A stretch of 64,000 bases of DNA from Micromonospora pallida (GCF_900090325.1 NZ_FMHW01000002.1:1426001-1490000); one strand, 5' to 3'. Positions 1-10,608 are shown, counted from the first letter of the stretch. Translations and numbers: made by a program. The notes: generated from the letters alone by a model not told the origin.

Positions 1-1665
<1,665 letters not shown>

Positions 1666-1683
1666 CCGAGGCCCGCACGTGGC

Positions 1684-1723
1684 CGACCGTCGGGGTCACC
1701 GGTGACGGTGACCCCGACGGTCG
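1684..1723. terminator. hairpin terminator between convergent genes
   Basis: A perfect 17-bp inverted repeat (1684-1700 pairs with 1707-1723) closes a 6-base loop. It sits between the stop of the UvrA-like gene and the stop of the minus-strand oxidoreductase, so it can end both transcripts. There is no U tract, as is usual in high-GC actinomycetes. Confidence 0.85.
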
Positions 1724-1731
1724 CGTCCGAC

Positions 1732-2994
1732 TCACGCCGACGGCGCGGCGAGGGCGACCGGCACTCCGCCGGCCAGCCGGCTGCGTTCGGCGGCGAACGC
1801 CATCCGGTGGCTGTCCAGCGACTCCCGGGGTCCCGACCGGATCCGGGTGCGGTCGCCGCTGGCCACGGCCTCGACGAAGGCGGCCATCAGGGCAATGTCG
1901 CCGCCGCCGTGTCCGGATCCGGCATCGGCGCCCCCGCCCCGGGTGTCCGTGGTGACGGTCCCGCCGGTGACGAAGTCGGTGACGGTGACCTGCTCGCCGT
2001 CGCCCTCCAGGTAGCCGTGCGTGCCCATGATCCGGGTACGCCGGTGCCCGCCCGGGGTGAAGGCGCTCATGGTCAGGGTGGCGGTGGCCCCACCGGCGAA
2101 GGTCACGGTCACGCTCTGGTGGTCGACGACGTCGTTGTCGCTGGCATAGACGCACCGCCCGTACGGGCCCTCCCGTAGCGCCACGTCGACGCCGTGCGGC
2201 GTCAGGTCGCGGGTCACCACCGACAGCGGCCACTCGTGGCGATCCGGGGCCGCGAGGCAGTCGCGGTAGAACCGCACTGCGGAGTAGGGGCAGCCTGCCT
2301 CCACCCGGCAGTCGAGGCAGCGGTCGGCGGCCCCTTCGGGGCGCTGGTCCGGCCGGAAGTGTCGCAGCGCGCCCACGCTGCTGACCTGGACCGGATCGTC
2401 GTCCACCACGTAGCGCAGCCAGTCCAGGTCGTGGCAGCACTTGGCGAGCAGGCTGCTCGACGAGTCGTCGGCGCGGCGCCAGTTGCCGCGCACGTACGAG
2501 TGGGCGAAGTGCCACCAGCCGACCGGCTCGAGGTGCTCGACCCCGATGATCCGTCCCAACGCGCCGGCGTCGAGGTGCCGTTTCACCTCGTCCGTGTAGC
2601 GGGTGTACCGCAGTACGTGGCAGACGGCGAGCAGCACGCCGGCGCGTTCCGCCGCGTCGGCGACCGTCACGCACTCCGCCTCGGTCGGCGCGATCGGCTT
2701 CTCCAGCAGGACGTGGTAACCGAGCGCGGCGAGTCGGGCCGCCGGCTCCGCGTGTTCCCGGTCGGGGGTGGCGAGCACGACCGCGTCGGCCAGCCGTGGC
2801 CGTGCCACCAGGTCCCGCCAGGACCCGAACCGCTCCGGCTTCGGTATCCGGTGCGCGTCGGCGAGGGCCGCACGGTGCGCGGTTCGTGGTTCGGCGACCG
2901 CGACGACGCGCGCCCGCTCGGGGTGGCGGAGCGCGTAGCCGGCGTAGGTGCTGCCGCGGCTGCCGGCGCCGACGACGGCAAGAGTGACGGTCAT
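1732..2994 (-). CDS. Gfo/Idh/MocA family oxidoreductase
   Basis: A 420-residue NAD(P)-dependent sugar or cyclitol dehydrogenase. The N terminus has the Rossmann loop (VVGAGSRG), the family EKP motif follows at about residue 98, and a CHDLDWLRY segment supplies the likely catalytic His/Asp. An unusual insert after residue 220 carries four Cys (RCLDC, then two more), as seen in some larger members. The ATG at 2994 is preceded by an AAGGA-type ribosome site. The gene diverges from the sugar-importer operon; the intergenic region holds one full operator (3085-3102) and a half site (3010-3015), suggesting shared control. The substrate is unknown; a sugar or cyclitol imported by the adjacent transporter is the natural guess. 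Confidence 0.85.
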   Translation of the reverse strand: MTVTLAVVGAGSRGSTYAGYALRHPERARVVAVAEPRTAHRAALADAHRIPKPERFGSWRDLVARPRLADAVVLATPDREHAEPAARLAALGYHVLLEKPIAPTEAECVTVADAAERAGVLLAVCHVLRYTRYTDEVKRHLDAGALGRIIGVEHLEPVGWWHFAHSYVRGNWRRADDSSSSLLAKCCHDLDWLRYVVDDDPVQVSSVGALRHFRPDQRPEGAADRCLDCRVEAGCPYSAVRFYRDCLAAPDRHEWPLSVVTRDLTPHGVDVALREGPYGRCVYASDNDVVDHQSVTVTFAGGATATLTMSAFTPGGHRRTRIMGTHGYLEGDGEQVTVTDFVTGGTVTTDTRGGGADAGSGHGGGDIALMAAFVEAVASGDRTRIRSGPRESLDSHRMAFAAERSRLAGGVPVALAAPSA

Positions 2995-3084
2995 CGGAGT
3001 CCTTAACTATTACGGGTGGGGATTGATTTGCTGCGCTGGTCGTACGAACAGTGACGATGTGATCTCGACGGTGCTCGGCTCTAG

Positions 3085-3102
3085 TATCGGCCCGGACCGT
3101 AA
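3085..3102. promoter_or_regulatory. 18-bp operator, copy A
   Basis: TATCGG-CCCGGA-CCGTAA. One of four near-palindromic 18-mers with 6-bp half sites and a 6-bp spacer, all in promoter regions of this catabolic locus. It lies 42 bp upstream of the binding-protein gene and about 90 bp upstream of the divergent oxidoreductase. Confidence 0.65.
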
Positions 3103-3144
3103 GTTAATGTACTGCCCACCTGACCTCCCCCGGAAGGACGCGAG

Positions 3145-4383
3145 ATGCATGTTCGGAAGAGCCTGTCGGCTGTCGCGGTGGCCCTCACGGCCGCCCTCGC
3201 GGTCACCGGCTGTGGTGGCTCCGGATCCGGTGACTCCGACAAGACCGTGACAATGTGGATCTACCCGGTGATCTTCGACGAGGCGAAGCACCGGGCCTAC
3301 TGGGACGAGGCCGCCAAGGCGTTCGAGACCGCCAACCCGGGCATCAAGGTCAAGACCGAGATCTTCCCGTGGGCCAACCGCGACCAGGCGCTGGCCACCG
3401 CGATCGCCGGCAACAAGGGACCGGACGTCGTCTACCTCATCCCCGACCAGCTGCCCAAGTACGCCCGCAACATCGAGCCGGTCGACAAGTACCTCGACGA
3501 GGCGACCAAGAGCGACCTGCACGAGAACGTGGTGCAGTCGGTGAGCATCGACGGCAAGATGATGGGCGCTCCGATCCTCACCAGCGCTGCCACCCCGGTC
3601 TGCAACAAGAAGGTCTTCACGGCCGTCGGCGAGACGACCTACCCGACGAGCTGGAACGACCTGCTCACCCTGGCCCCGAAGTTCAAGGCCAAGGGCTACG
3701 ACATCGTCGCCTACGCCGGTGACGCCAAGCAGACCCTGAACCAGACCTTCTACCCGCTGCTCTGGCAGGCCGGGGGCGACGTGTTCAGCCCCGACGGCAA
3801 GTCGGTCACGTTCAACAGCGCCGAGGGCAAGAGCGCGCTGAACTTCCTCAAGCAGCTCGTCGACGGCGGCTACGTCGACAAGTCCCTGATCACCGCCACG
3901 CCGCCGATCGAGCAGACCCGCATCGCGCAGGACAAGGTCGGCTGCGCGTGGTACGTGCCGGTGAGCGAGGTCGAGAAGGTCTGGGGCAAGGAGAACGTCC
4001 AGATCGTCCCGCACTTCACCGGAACCAAGCAGATCGGCTACGGCACCGTCGGCTCGCTGTCGATGTTGAAGAACGCCAAGGACAAGGAGGCGGCCGGCAA
4101 GTGGCTCGCCTTCGCGACCAACGCCGAGCAGACCAAGAAGTACGACCTCGCCTCCGGCTTCTTCTCCCCGCACAAGTCCACCGGCTCGCTGTACGCCGGC
4201 GACCCGATCCTCGGTGAGCAGGAGAAGCAGGTCGGCAGCAGCACCGTCGGCCCGCTGCACGAGAAGGCCCGCGACATCCAGGGCGTCCTCTCCCCGGAGA
4301 TCCAGGCCGCCCTGCTCGGCAAGAAGTCCGTCGACCAGGCGCTCGACGACGCGGCGAAGGCCGCCAACGCGCTGCTCGGCTAG
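3145..4383 (+). CDS. sugar ABC transporter substrate-binding lipoprotein
   Basis: A 412-residue family 1 extracellular solute-binding protein. The N terminus is a lipoprotein signal peptide: basic MHVRKS, a hydrophobic stretch, then the lipobox VTGC, so it is anchored outside the membrane. The mature part has the usual type 1 sugar-binding layout, including a repeated aromatic and Asp/Lys pattern and an NAEQTKKY helix near the C terminus. The ATG at 3145 has a GGAAGGA ribosome site 7 bases upstream. It is the first gene of an importer operon with two permeases. No ATPase is encoded nearby, so a shared MsiK-type ATPase is likely, as in other actinomycete sugar importers. The sugar cannot be told from sequence. 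Confidence 0.92.
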   Translation: MHVRKSLSAVAVALTAALAVTGCGGSGSGDSDKTVTMWIYPVIFDEAKHRAYWDEAAKAFETANPGIKVKTEIFPWANRDQALATAIAGNKGPDVVYLIPDQLPKYARNIEPVDKYLDEATKSDLHENVVQSVSIDGKMMGAPILTSAATPVCNKKVFTAVGETTYPTSWNDLLTLAPKFKAKGYDIVAYAGDAKQTLNQTFYPLLWQAGGDVFSPDGKSVTFNSAEGKSALNFLKQLVDGGYVDKSLITATPPIEQTRIAQDKVGCAWYVPVSEVEKVWGKENVQIVPHFTGTKQIGYGTVGSLSMLKNAKDKEAAGKWLAFATNAEQTKKYDLASGFFSPHKSTGSLYAGDPILGEQEKQVGSSTVGPLHEKARDIQGVLSPEIQAALLGKKSVDQALDDAAKAANALLG

Positions 4384-4446
4384 TCACCACGCACCGCGCG
4401 GTGGGCGGCGAGCACGCCCACCGCGCGGCGCCGGAAAGGTTGTCAC

Positions 4447-5349
4447 ATGGTTGCATTGCCGGCGAATCGCCGACGACGCGTCCGCCGCCCGTCCGCCCGG
4501 GAGGCCGGCACCGCACTGCTCTTCGTCCTGCCGTTCCTGGTGTTGTTCGCCCTGTTCCGGTTCGGACCGGCGATCGCCGGGGTGGTCCTCGGCTTCACCG
4601 ACTACACCATCGGAGGCGACACCGCCTTCGTCGGTCTGGAGAACTTTCGGCGGCTGGTCGACGACCCGACCTTCTGGTCGGCGTTGCGCGTGACGGTCGT
4701 CTTCACCGCGCTCTCCGTACCCCTGTCGATGCTGGCGTCGCTCGGCATGGCCCTGCTGACCCGGCGCGCCTTCCGCGGCGTGAAGCTGTTCCGGTCGGTG
4801 TTCTTCCTGCCGGTGGTGACCAGCCTGGTCCTCGCCGGGGTGATCTTCACCTGGGTCTTCTCCGAGGGCGGTCCGTGGTCCCAGGCGATGGGCGCGCTCG
4901 GCCTGCCGCAGGGTTCCTGGCTCGCCGACAGTGTGCTGGTCATCCCGGCCGTGGTGCTGGTCTCGGTCTGGTCCCGCTTCGGCTACGGCATGCTCATCCT
5001 GCTCGCCCGCCTGCAGGACATCCCCGCCGAGCTGGAGGAGGCCGCGCTGACCGACGGCGCCTCGGCCTGGCAGCGGTTCCGCTACGTCACGCTGCCGCAG
5101 CTCCGACCGGCGCTGTTCTTCGTCGCCATCATCGAGACCACCGTCGCCGTCCAGGTCTTCGACATGATCTACGTGATGACCAGCGGCGGGCCGGTACGGG
5201 CCAGCTACAGCCTGGTCTACCTCCTCTACGACCAGGGCTTCAAGTACTTCGACCTGGGTTACGCCAGCGCCATCGGGGTCGCGCTGTTCGTGATGACGAT
5301 CGTGGTGGCGCTGATCCAGCGGTTGACCCTCGGGAGGGAGGAAAAGTGA
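4447..5349 (+). CDS. sugar ABC transporter permease, MalF type
   Basis: A 300-residue inner-membrane permease with six predicted membrane spans starting at about residue 20 (LLFVLPFLVLFALF). The cytoplasmic EAA loop that docks the ATPase is visible as EEAALTDGASAWQRFRYVTLP near residues 198-218. It is 63 bases downstream of the binding-protein gene and its stop overlaps the start of the second permease, showing one translationally coupled operon. With its partner it forms the pore of a carbohydrate importer of the CUT1 type. Confidence 0.92.
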   Translation: MVALPANRRRRVRRPSAREAGTALLFVLPFLVLFALFRFGPAIAGVVLGFTDYTIGGDTAFVGLENFRRLVDDPTFWSALRVTVVFTALSVPLSMLASLGMALLTRRAFRGVKLFRSVFFLPVVTSLVLAGVIFTWVFSEGGPWSQAMGALGLPQGSWLADSVLVIPAVVLVSVWSRFGYGMLILLARLQDIPAELEEAALTDGASAWQRFRYVTLPQLRPALFFVAIIETTVAVQVFDMIYVMTSGGPVRASYSLVYLLYDQGFKYFDLGYASAIGVALFVMTIVVALIQRLTLGREEK

Positions 5350-6251
5350 CCGAGACCGTTACGCCGGTGCCCGTCGCCGTCGCCGAGGCGACCGTCGCGC
5401 CTGGTCGCGGACGACGCCGGAGGTACCGGGCGGGTCGGCCCGGCCGCGGCTGGCTCGTCACGCGGACGGTGCTGCTGCTGGTGGGCGCCGCGATCACCCT
5501 CTTCCCCTTCTACGCGATGGTCGTGCTGTCGTTCAAGCCGACCGGACCGGTCACCTTCCCGGACAGCCTGCTGCCCTGGCCGTTCTCCACCGAGGCGTAC
5601 GACCAGGTCGTCGGGGCCAAGAGCGTGCTGCGCTGGATGTGGAACACCATCGTCTACTCGGTGGTGTCGGTGGTCGGCGTGCTGCTGTTCGCCTCGATGG
5701 CCGGCTACGCCTTCGCCAAGAAACGGTTCCCGGGCAAGGAGACGCTGTTCTGGTCGTTCCTGGCCATGCTGATGGTGCCGTACCACGTCACGATGATCCC
5801 GACGTTCATCATCATCAGCGAGCTGAACGGGGTGGACACCTACTGGGGCATGATCGTGCCGACCCTGGCCAACGCCCAGGCGGTCTTCCTCATGCGGCAG
5901 TTCATCGCCTCGCTGCCCGACTCGATCTTCGAGGCGGCCCGCCTCGACGGCTGCTCCGAGTGGCGGGTGTACGTCTCGATCGTGTTGCCGCTGATCAAGC
6001 CGATCCTGGCGACCCTCGGGGTCTTCGTCTTCCTCTGGCACTGGAACGACTTCCTCTGGCCGCTCATCGTCGGGCAGAGTCTCGACATGCGGACCCTGAC
6101 CACCGGCATCGCCTCGCTCCAGCAGGAGAGCGTCCCGTTGAACGTGCTGCTCGCCGGCTCGGTGGTGGCGTTCGTGCCGATCTTCATGGCGTACCTGGTC
6201 GGGCAGCGCTACTTCCAGGAGGGCGTCGCGACCACGGGCATCAAGGGGTGA
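5346..6251 (+). CDS. sugar ABC transporter permease, MalG type
   Basis: A 301-residue permease. I chose the GTG at 5346, which overlaps the stop of the preceding permease (GTGA) and is preceded by a GGGAGGAAAA ribosome site. The N terminus is short, basic and cytoplasmic (RGRRRRYRAGRPGRG), followed by six spans. The EAA loop appears as FEAARLDGCSEWRVYVSIVLP. The stop overlaps the start of the dehydrogenase gene, again as GTGA. It pairs with the MalF-type permease. Confidence 0.92.
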   Translation: MTETVTPVPVAVAEATVAPGRGRRRRYRAGRPGRGWLVTRTVLLLVGAAITLFPFYAMVVLSFKPTGPVTFPDSLLPWPFSTEAYDQVVGAKSVLRWMWNTIVYSVVSVVGVLLFASMAGYAFAKKRFPGKETLFWSFLAMLMVPYHVTMIPTFIIISELNGVDTYWGMIVPTLANAQAVFLMRQFIASLPDSIFEAARLDGCSEWRVYVSIVLPLIKPILATLGVFVFLWHWNDFLWPLIVGQSLDMRTLTTGIASLQQESVPLNVLLAGSVVAFVPIFMAYLVGQRYFQEGVATTGIKG

Positions 6252-7258
6252 GCGGCACGGTCATCGCGGTCGCGGCATCACCGCAGGTCCGCGCGCTGTT
6301 CCTCGACCCCGCCGGCATCGCCGCCCTGGCCCGGTCGGGCGCGGTACGGCTGCCGCCACCCGGCGCCGACGTCGGGGACCCGACGGTGCTCGCGGCGCTG
6401 CTCGCCGACGCCGACGTGGTGGTCACCGGCTGGGGCACCGCCCCGCTGACCGCCGGGGTGCTCGCCGCCGCACCCCGGCTGCGGCTGCTCGCGCACACCG
6501 GGGCCAGCGTGAAGCCGTTCGTCACCCCGGAGAGCTTCGCCCGGGGCGTCCGCGTCACCCAAGCCGGCGACGCGATGGGGTACGCGGTGGGGGAGCAGGC
6601 CCTCGCGCTCACCCTCGCCCTGCTGCACCGGCTGCACCGCTTCGACCACGCGCTGCGTACCGGGGTGGACTGGGCGACGGCGAAGGCGGCTCCGCCCCGC
6701 CGGGAACTACGCGGCGCGACCGTCGGGGTGGTCGGCGCATCCCGCACCGGACGGGCGTACCTGGGGCTGGTGCGCGCGCTCGGCGCGCGGGTGCTGGTCA
6801 GCGACCCGTACCTGTCGTCGGAGCAGGCCGACCTGCTCGGCGTCGAGCGGACCGACCTGGCCGACCTGCTCGCCCGCTCCCGGGTGGTCTCCCTGCACGC
6901 GCCGGTGCTGCCGGAAACCACCCGCATGATCGGCGCGCGGGAGTTGGCCCTCCTGCCCGACGGCGCCCTGCTGGTCAACACCGCCCGCGCCGCGTTGGTC
7001 GACGAGGCCGCGCTGCTGGCCGAACTGGCCACCGGGCGGATCGACGCCGCGTTGGACGTCTTCGACGCCGAGCCACTGCCGGTCGACCATCCGCTGCGGG
7101 CGCTGCCGAACGTGCTGCTGACGCCGCACGAGTCGGCGGGCACGGTCGAGTCCCGGCGGCGGGCCGGGGACATCGTCGTGGCGGAGGTCGCCCGGTTCCT
7201 CCGGGGTGACCCGTTGTGCCACGAGGTCACCCCGGACCTGCTCGCGCAGACCGGCTGA
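6248..7258 (+). CDS. D-isomer specific 2-hydroxyacid dehydrogenase
   Basis: A 336-residue NAD-dependent dehydrogenase that would interconvert a 2-hydroxy acid and a 2-keto acid. The Rossmann loop is VGVVGASRTG, the Arg of the active site lies in NTARAALVDE, the Glu in DVFDAEPLP and the catalytic His in LTPHESAGT. I chose the GTG at 6248 because it overlaps the permease stop; no separate ribosome site is evident, so coupling is likely. Its place in the importer operon suggests it acts on an acid derived from the imported sugar. The specific acid cannot be read from sequence. Confidence 0.88.
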   Translation: MSGTVIAVAASPQVRALFLDPAGIAALARSGAVRLPPPGADVGDPTVLAALLADADVVVTGWGTAPLTAGVLAAAPRLRLLAHTGASVKPFVTPESFARGVRVTQAGDAMGYAVGEQALALTLALLHRLHRFDHALRTGVDWATAKAAPPRRELRGATVGVVGASRTGRAYLGLVRALGARVLVSDPYLSSEQADLLGVERTDLADLLARSRVVSLHAPVLPETTRMIGARELALLPDGALLVNTARAALVDEAALLAELATGRIDAALDVFDAEPLPVDHPLRALPNVLLTPHESAGTVESRRRAGDIVVAEVARFLRGDPLCHEVTPDLLAQTG

Positions 7259-7357
7259 GGTCGTCGGAGTCCTGAGGCTGACCTGCGGAATCCCGGCTCC
7301 TGGCCACGCTGACCTGCGGTGGCGTGGTCGGCGGCGGGCTGGGTAGCCTCTGCGCTC

Positions 7358-8239
7358 ATGCGCATCGCCCTCGCCGGACTCGCCACCAGCCACCCGTACA
7401 CCGACGCCCGGACCCTGCGGAACGTGGCGGAGCTGGTGGTGTGGGAGCCCGACCCGCAGCGGCTGGCCCGGTTCCGGGCCGAGCAGCCGGATGCCGTGGT
7501 GGTCCCGGACCTCGACGCGCTGCTCGCCGCCGGTCCGGACGGCGTGGTCCTCACCGTGCCCACCTCGGACGTGCCGGCGGCGCTGGGCCGGATCCTCGAC
7601 CGCAAGCTCCCCTGCTTCGTCAACAAGCCCGCGGCGGCCACCCGGGAACAGTTCGACCGGCTGGAACAGGTGGTGTCGCGCTCGCCGGAGCTGGTGCTCA
7701 CCTCGTCCGTGCTGCGGTTCGCCCCGGAGTTCGTCGGGTTCGACGTGCCCCGGGATCAGGTGCTGGCGGTCCGCGCGACGGTGCGACACGACGTGGGCCT
7801 CTGGGCCACCGGCTACAACCCGTGGCAGGACGACCCGACGGTGGGCGGCGGCACGCTGGTGATGATGGGCCTGCACGGGGTGGAGCTGCTGGTCGCGCTG
7901 CTGGGGCCGGCGGTCCGGCTGGTCGGCGCCGCCGGCGCGGTACGCCACCACCACGGCCTGCGTTCGGAGGACACCGGCGTGCTGGCCCTCCGCTGGGACA
8001 ACGGTGTGCTCGGCACCGTCGAGGTGCTCGGCGTCAGCGAGGGGGAGTCGTACGAGGTGACCGTCCACACCGTCGCCGGCGAACGGCGGGTGGTGCTCCG
8101 CGGCGGCGCGGACGAACTGGGCTTCCGGTCCACTGTCGACGCCTTCCTCGCCATGGTGCACGGCGCGCCGAGCCCGGTGCCGTGGGCGCAGACCCGCGCG
8201 GTGCTCGACGTCCTCACCTCCGCCCGCGCGCTGGCCTGA
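7358..8239 (+). CDS. Gfo/Idh/MocA family oxidoreductase (short form)
   Basis: A 293-residue member of the family, shorter than the first copy at 1732-2994. The N terminus is MRIALAGLATSHPYTDARTL, where the usual GxGxxG loop is reduced to a GLATSH version. CFVNKPAA replaces the EKP motif with NKP, keeping the Lys. A C-terminal sheet domain follows. The 99-base gap from the preceding gene contains two direct copies of a 12-mer (7277-7288 and 7308-7319) but no clear operator. The last 35 bases of the gene are duplicated just after the stop. Likely a dehydrogenase of the same pathway. Confidence 0.82.
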   Translation: MRIALAGLATSHPYTDARTLRNVAELVVWEPDPQRLARFRAEQPDAVVVPDLDALLAAGPDGVVLTVPTSDVPAALGRILDRKLPCFVNKPAAATREQFDRLEQVVSRSPELVLTSSVLRFAPEFVGFDVPRDQVLAVRATVRHDVGLWATGYNPWQDDPTVGGGTLVMMGLHGVELLVALLGPAVRLVGAAGAVRHHHGLRSEDTGVLALRWDNGVLGTVEVLGVSEGESYEVTVHTVAGERRVVLRGGADELGFRSTVDAFLAMVHGAPSPVPWAQTRAVLDVLTSARALA

Positions 8240-8281
8240 GCCCCCGGCTCGACGTCCTCACCTCTGCCCGCGCGCTGGCCG
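8203..8281 (+). repeat. tandem duplication of a gene 3' end, 44-bp period
   Basis: About 35 bases from 8203, which encode the last residues (LDVLTSARALA) and reach the stop codon region, recur from 8247 with one mismatch. The second copy lacks the stop and runs into the terminator hairpin. This looks like a slip duplication or the scar of a removed or shifted gene end. Confidence 0.85.
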
Positions 8282-8322
8282 GAGGCGTTCCCGGCCCGGC
8301 GGCCCGCCCCGGGAACGCCTCC
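8281..8322 (+). terminator. hairpin terminator
   Basis: A perfect 14-bp stem (8281-8294 with 8309-8322) around a C-rich 14-base loop, 42 bases after the stop of the oxidoreductase gene. It ends the importer operon and separates it from the next promoter. Confidence 0.8.
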
Positions 8323-8446
8323 GGTTCGCCTCGGCGCGCGTCCGGCGGGGCTGTCGCGCGGCGCGGTCGCGTCCGTAATCGACACGGGGTTGTGTTGCCG
8401 GGACGGAAGCAGGACTCCAAGACCTTGACGCCCCTCTGTGCGGAAG

Positions 8447-8464
8447 TTACGGTCATGACCGTTA
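8447..8464. promoter_or_regulatory. 18-bp operator, copy C, overlapping a promoter
   Basis: TTACGG-TCATGA-CCGTTA, with a perfectly palindromic 14-bp core. A TTGACG -35-like hexamer lies at 8425-8430, placing the operator over the expected -10 region, 21 bases before the start of the epimerase gene. This position fits repression by promoter occlusion. Confidence 0.7.
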
Positions 8465-8485
8465 CTGAGGAAGGGGTGCTCTGGC

Positions 8486-9502
8486 ATGCGTACGGTGGCG
8501 GAACTGGAGGAGCGGCTCTCGCGTCCGCGGGACGTCCTGGTGGACGACCTGCGCAAGCTCGACGGCGACATCCTCGTCCTGGGCGCGGGCGGCAAGCTCG
8601 GTCCGAGCCTGGTCCGGCTGGCGCTGCGCGGCGTCGCCGCGGCGGGCACCGGCGCGCGGGTGATCACCGTGTCCCGCTTCTCCGAACCCGGGCTCGCCGA
8701 CGCGCTGCGCGCCGAGGGCGCGGAGGTCGTCGAGGCGGACATCTCCGACGACGCCGCCTTGGCCGCGCTGCCCGACGCGGCGAACGTGCTCTTCCTGGTC
8801 GGGGCCAAGTTCGGCACGTCCGGCCGGGAGCACGCCACCTGGGCCACCAACGCCTACCTGCCCGGCCGGGTCGCGCAGCGCTTCGCCGGCTCGCGCATCG
8901 TCGCGCTGAGCACCGGAAACGTCTACCCCCTGGTGCCGGTCACCAGCGGCGGCTGCGTCGAGCAGACGCCGGTCGAGCCGGTCGGCGAGTACGCCATGTC
9001 CTGCCTGGGCCGCGAACGCGTCCTGACCCACTTCTCCCTCCGCGACGACACCCCACTGGCGCTGATCCGGCTCAACTACGCCGTCGAGATGCGCTACGGC
9101 GTCCTCGTCGATGTCGCCGCCGCGGTCCTGGCCGGCCAGCCGGTCGACGTCACCATGGGCCACGCCAACATCGTCTGGCAGGGCTACGCCAACGAGGTCA
9201 CCCTGCGCGCCCTGCACCACACCCGGACACCGCCGTTCGTGTTGAACCTGACCGGGCCGGAACTCGTCTCCATCCGTCAGATCGCCACCGCGCTCGCCGC
9301 CCGGATGGGCCGCGAGGCGCACCTCACCGGCACCGAGGCGCCGACCGCGCTGCTGTCCAACGCCCAGCTCTGCCACCGGCTCTTCGGCTACCCCGACGTG
9401 CCGGTCGCCGAGCTGATCGACCTGACGGCGGAGTGGGTCGCCGACGGCCGTCCCCTGCTCGGCAAGCCGACCGGATTCCAGCGCCGCGACGGCAACTTCT
9501 AG
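8486..9502 (+). CDS. NAD-dependent epimerase/dehydratase family (SDR) protein
   Basis: A 338-residue extended-SDR protein. The cofactor loop is VLGAGGKLG near residue 28. The active-site Tyr is seen in GEYAMSCLGRE, but the Lys expected four residues later is replaced by Cys, so the chemistry may not be standard. A conserved LIRLNYAVEMRYG segment shapes the sugar pocket. The ATG at 8486 has a GAGGAAGGGG ribosome site. It is the first gene of a two-gene operon with the DapA-family gene, only 8 bases downstream, and sits behind operator C. It would act on a sugar or its nucleotide-free derivative; the substrate is unknown. Confidence 0.8.
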   Translation: MRTVAELEERLSRPRDVLVDDLRKLDGDILVLGAGGKLGPSLVRLALRGVAAAGTGARVITVSRFSEPGLADALRAEGAEVVEADISDDAALAALPDAANVLFLVGAKFGTSGREHATWATNAYLPGRVAQRFAGSRIVALSTGNVYPLVPVTSGGCVEQTPVEPVGEYAMSCLGRERVLTHFSLRDDTPLALIRLNYAVEMRYGVLVDVAAAVLAGQPVDVTMGHANIVWQGYANEVTLRALHHTRTPPFVLNLTGPELVSIRQIATALAARMGREAHLTGTEAPTALLSNAQLCHRLFGYPDVPVAELIDLTAEWVADGRPLLGKPTGFQRRDGNF

Positions 9503-9510
9503 GAGAGATC

Positions 9511-10566
9511 GTGTTGACCGCATCCCAGACCCGTCAGAGCGAGGCCCTGGCCCGGTTCGCGCGGGGCTGTGTCATCCCCGCCCACCCGCTCGCCCTCGAC
9601 GCCGACCGGCGGCTCGACGAGCGTCGGCAGCGGGCGTTGACCCGCTACTACCTCGCCTCCGGCGCGGGCGGTATCGCCGTCGGCGTGCACACCACCCAGT
9701 TCGCCATCCACGATCCCCAGGTCGGCCTGCTCGCCCCGGTGCTGGAACTGGCCGCCGAGACGGCCGCGGGTTCGGACGCCATCCTGGTCGCGGGGGCCTG
9801 CGGCGACACCGCCCAGGCGGTCCGCGAGGCCGAACTGGCCGCCTCGCTCGGCTACCACCTGGTCCTGCTGTCGCCGTACGCCCCGCTGGACGAGGACGCG
9901 CTGATCGAGCGGGCCCGCGCGGTCGGCGAGGTGCTGCCGGTGATCGGCTTCTATCTCCAGCCAGCGGTGGGCGGACGGGAGCTGTCCCGGGGATTCTGGT
10001 CCCGGCTCGCCGCGCTGGACTGCGTGGTCGGCATCAAGGTCGCGCCCTTCGACCGCTACCGCACGCTGGACGTGCTGCACGGCGTGTGCGCCGCCGGCCG
10101 GCAGGGCGACCTGGCCCTCTACACCGGCAACGACGACCACATCCTCGCCGACCTGGTCGCACCGCACCGGGTGGTCGTGGACGGCCGGCCGGTGGAGGTG
10201 GAGTTCGTCGGCGGTCTGCTCGGCCAGTGGGCAGTCTGGGCGCGTACCGCGGTGGACCTGCTCGACGACGCCCGGGCCGCCCGGGGCGGCGACGACGCGG
10301 CGCTGCGCCGGCTGCTCACCCTGGACGGGCACCTCACCGACGCCAACGCCGCCATCTTCGACGCCGCGAACGGCTACCACGGCTGCATCCCCGGCATCCA
10401 CGAGGTGCTGCGTCGGCAGGGTCTGCTGGCCGGCCGCTGGTGCCTCGACCCGGCCGAGGAGCTGTCGCCCGGCCAGCTCGCCGAACTCGACCGGGTGCAC
10501 GCCGCGTACCCGCACCTGCGCGACGACCCGTTCGTCGCCGAGCACCTGGACCAGTGGTTGTCCTGA
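9511..10566 (+). CDS. dihydrodipicolinate synthase family lyase/aldolase (first copy)
   Basis: A 351-residue DapA/NAL-fold protein. The Schiff-base Lys is K176 in VVGIKVAPFDRY and the Tyr of the active site lies in IGFYLQP. Family members cleave or form bonds next to a 2-keto acid such as pyruvate; catabolic ones split keto-deoxy sugar acids. At 351 residues it is longer than the usual 290-310, with an extra C-terminal helical part. The GTG at 9511 has AGGAGAG 4 bases upstream. It follows the epimerase gene directly. A sugar-acid aldolase or dehydratase role is inferred from context. Confidence 0.82.
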   Translation: MLTASQTRQSEALARFARGCVIPAHPLALDADRRLDERRQRALTRYYLASGAGGIAVGVHTTQFAIHDPQVGLLAPVLELAAETAAGSDAILVAGACGDTAQAVREAELAASLGYHLVLLSPYAPLDEDALIERARAVGEVLPVIGFYLQPAVGGRELSRGFWSRLAALDCVVGIKVAPFDRYRTLDVLHGVCAAGRQGDLALYTGNDDHILADLVAPHRVVVDGRPVEVEFVGGLLGQWAVWARTAVDLLDDARAARGGDDAALRRLLTLDGHLTDANAAIFDAANGYHGCIPGIHEVLRRQGLLAGRWCLDPAEELSPGQLAELDRVHAAYPHLRDDPFVAEHLDQWLS

Positions 10567-10574
10567 GGTGACGT

Positions 10575-10608
10575 GGCCCGGTCCGTGTCACGGGGCACGG
10601 ACCGGGCC
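10575..10608. terminator. hairpin terminator between convergent genes
   Basis: A perfect 13-bp stem (10575-10587 with 10596-10608) closes an 8-base loop. It lies between the ends of the DapA-family gene and the minus-strand regulator gene and can serve both. Confidence 0.85.

Noticed and set aside
3010..3015. TTACGG half site upstream of the minus-strand oxidoreductase
   Set aside because: No second half site at the required spacing, so it is not counted as an operator, only mentioned as a possible weak site.
8372..8377. CCGTAA half site in the 8240-8485 spacer
   Set aside because: The matching left half reads GCGCGG, too weak to call a fifth operator.
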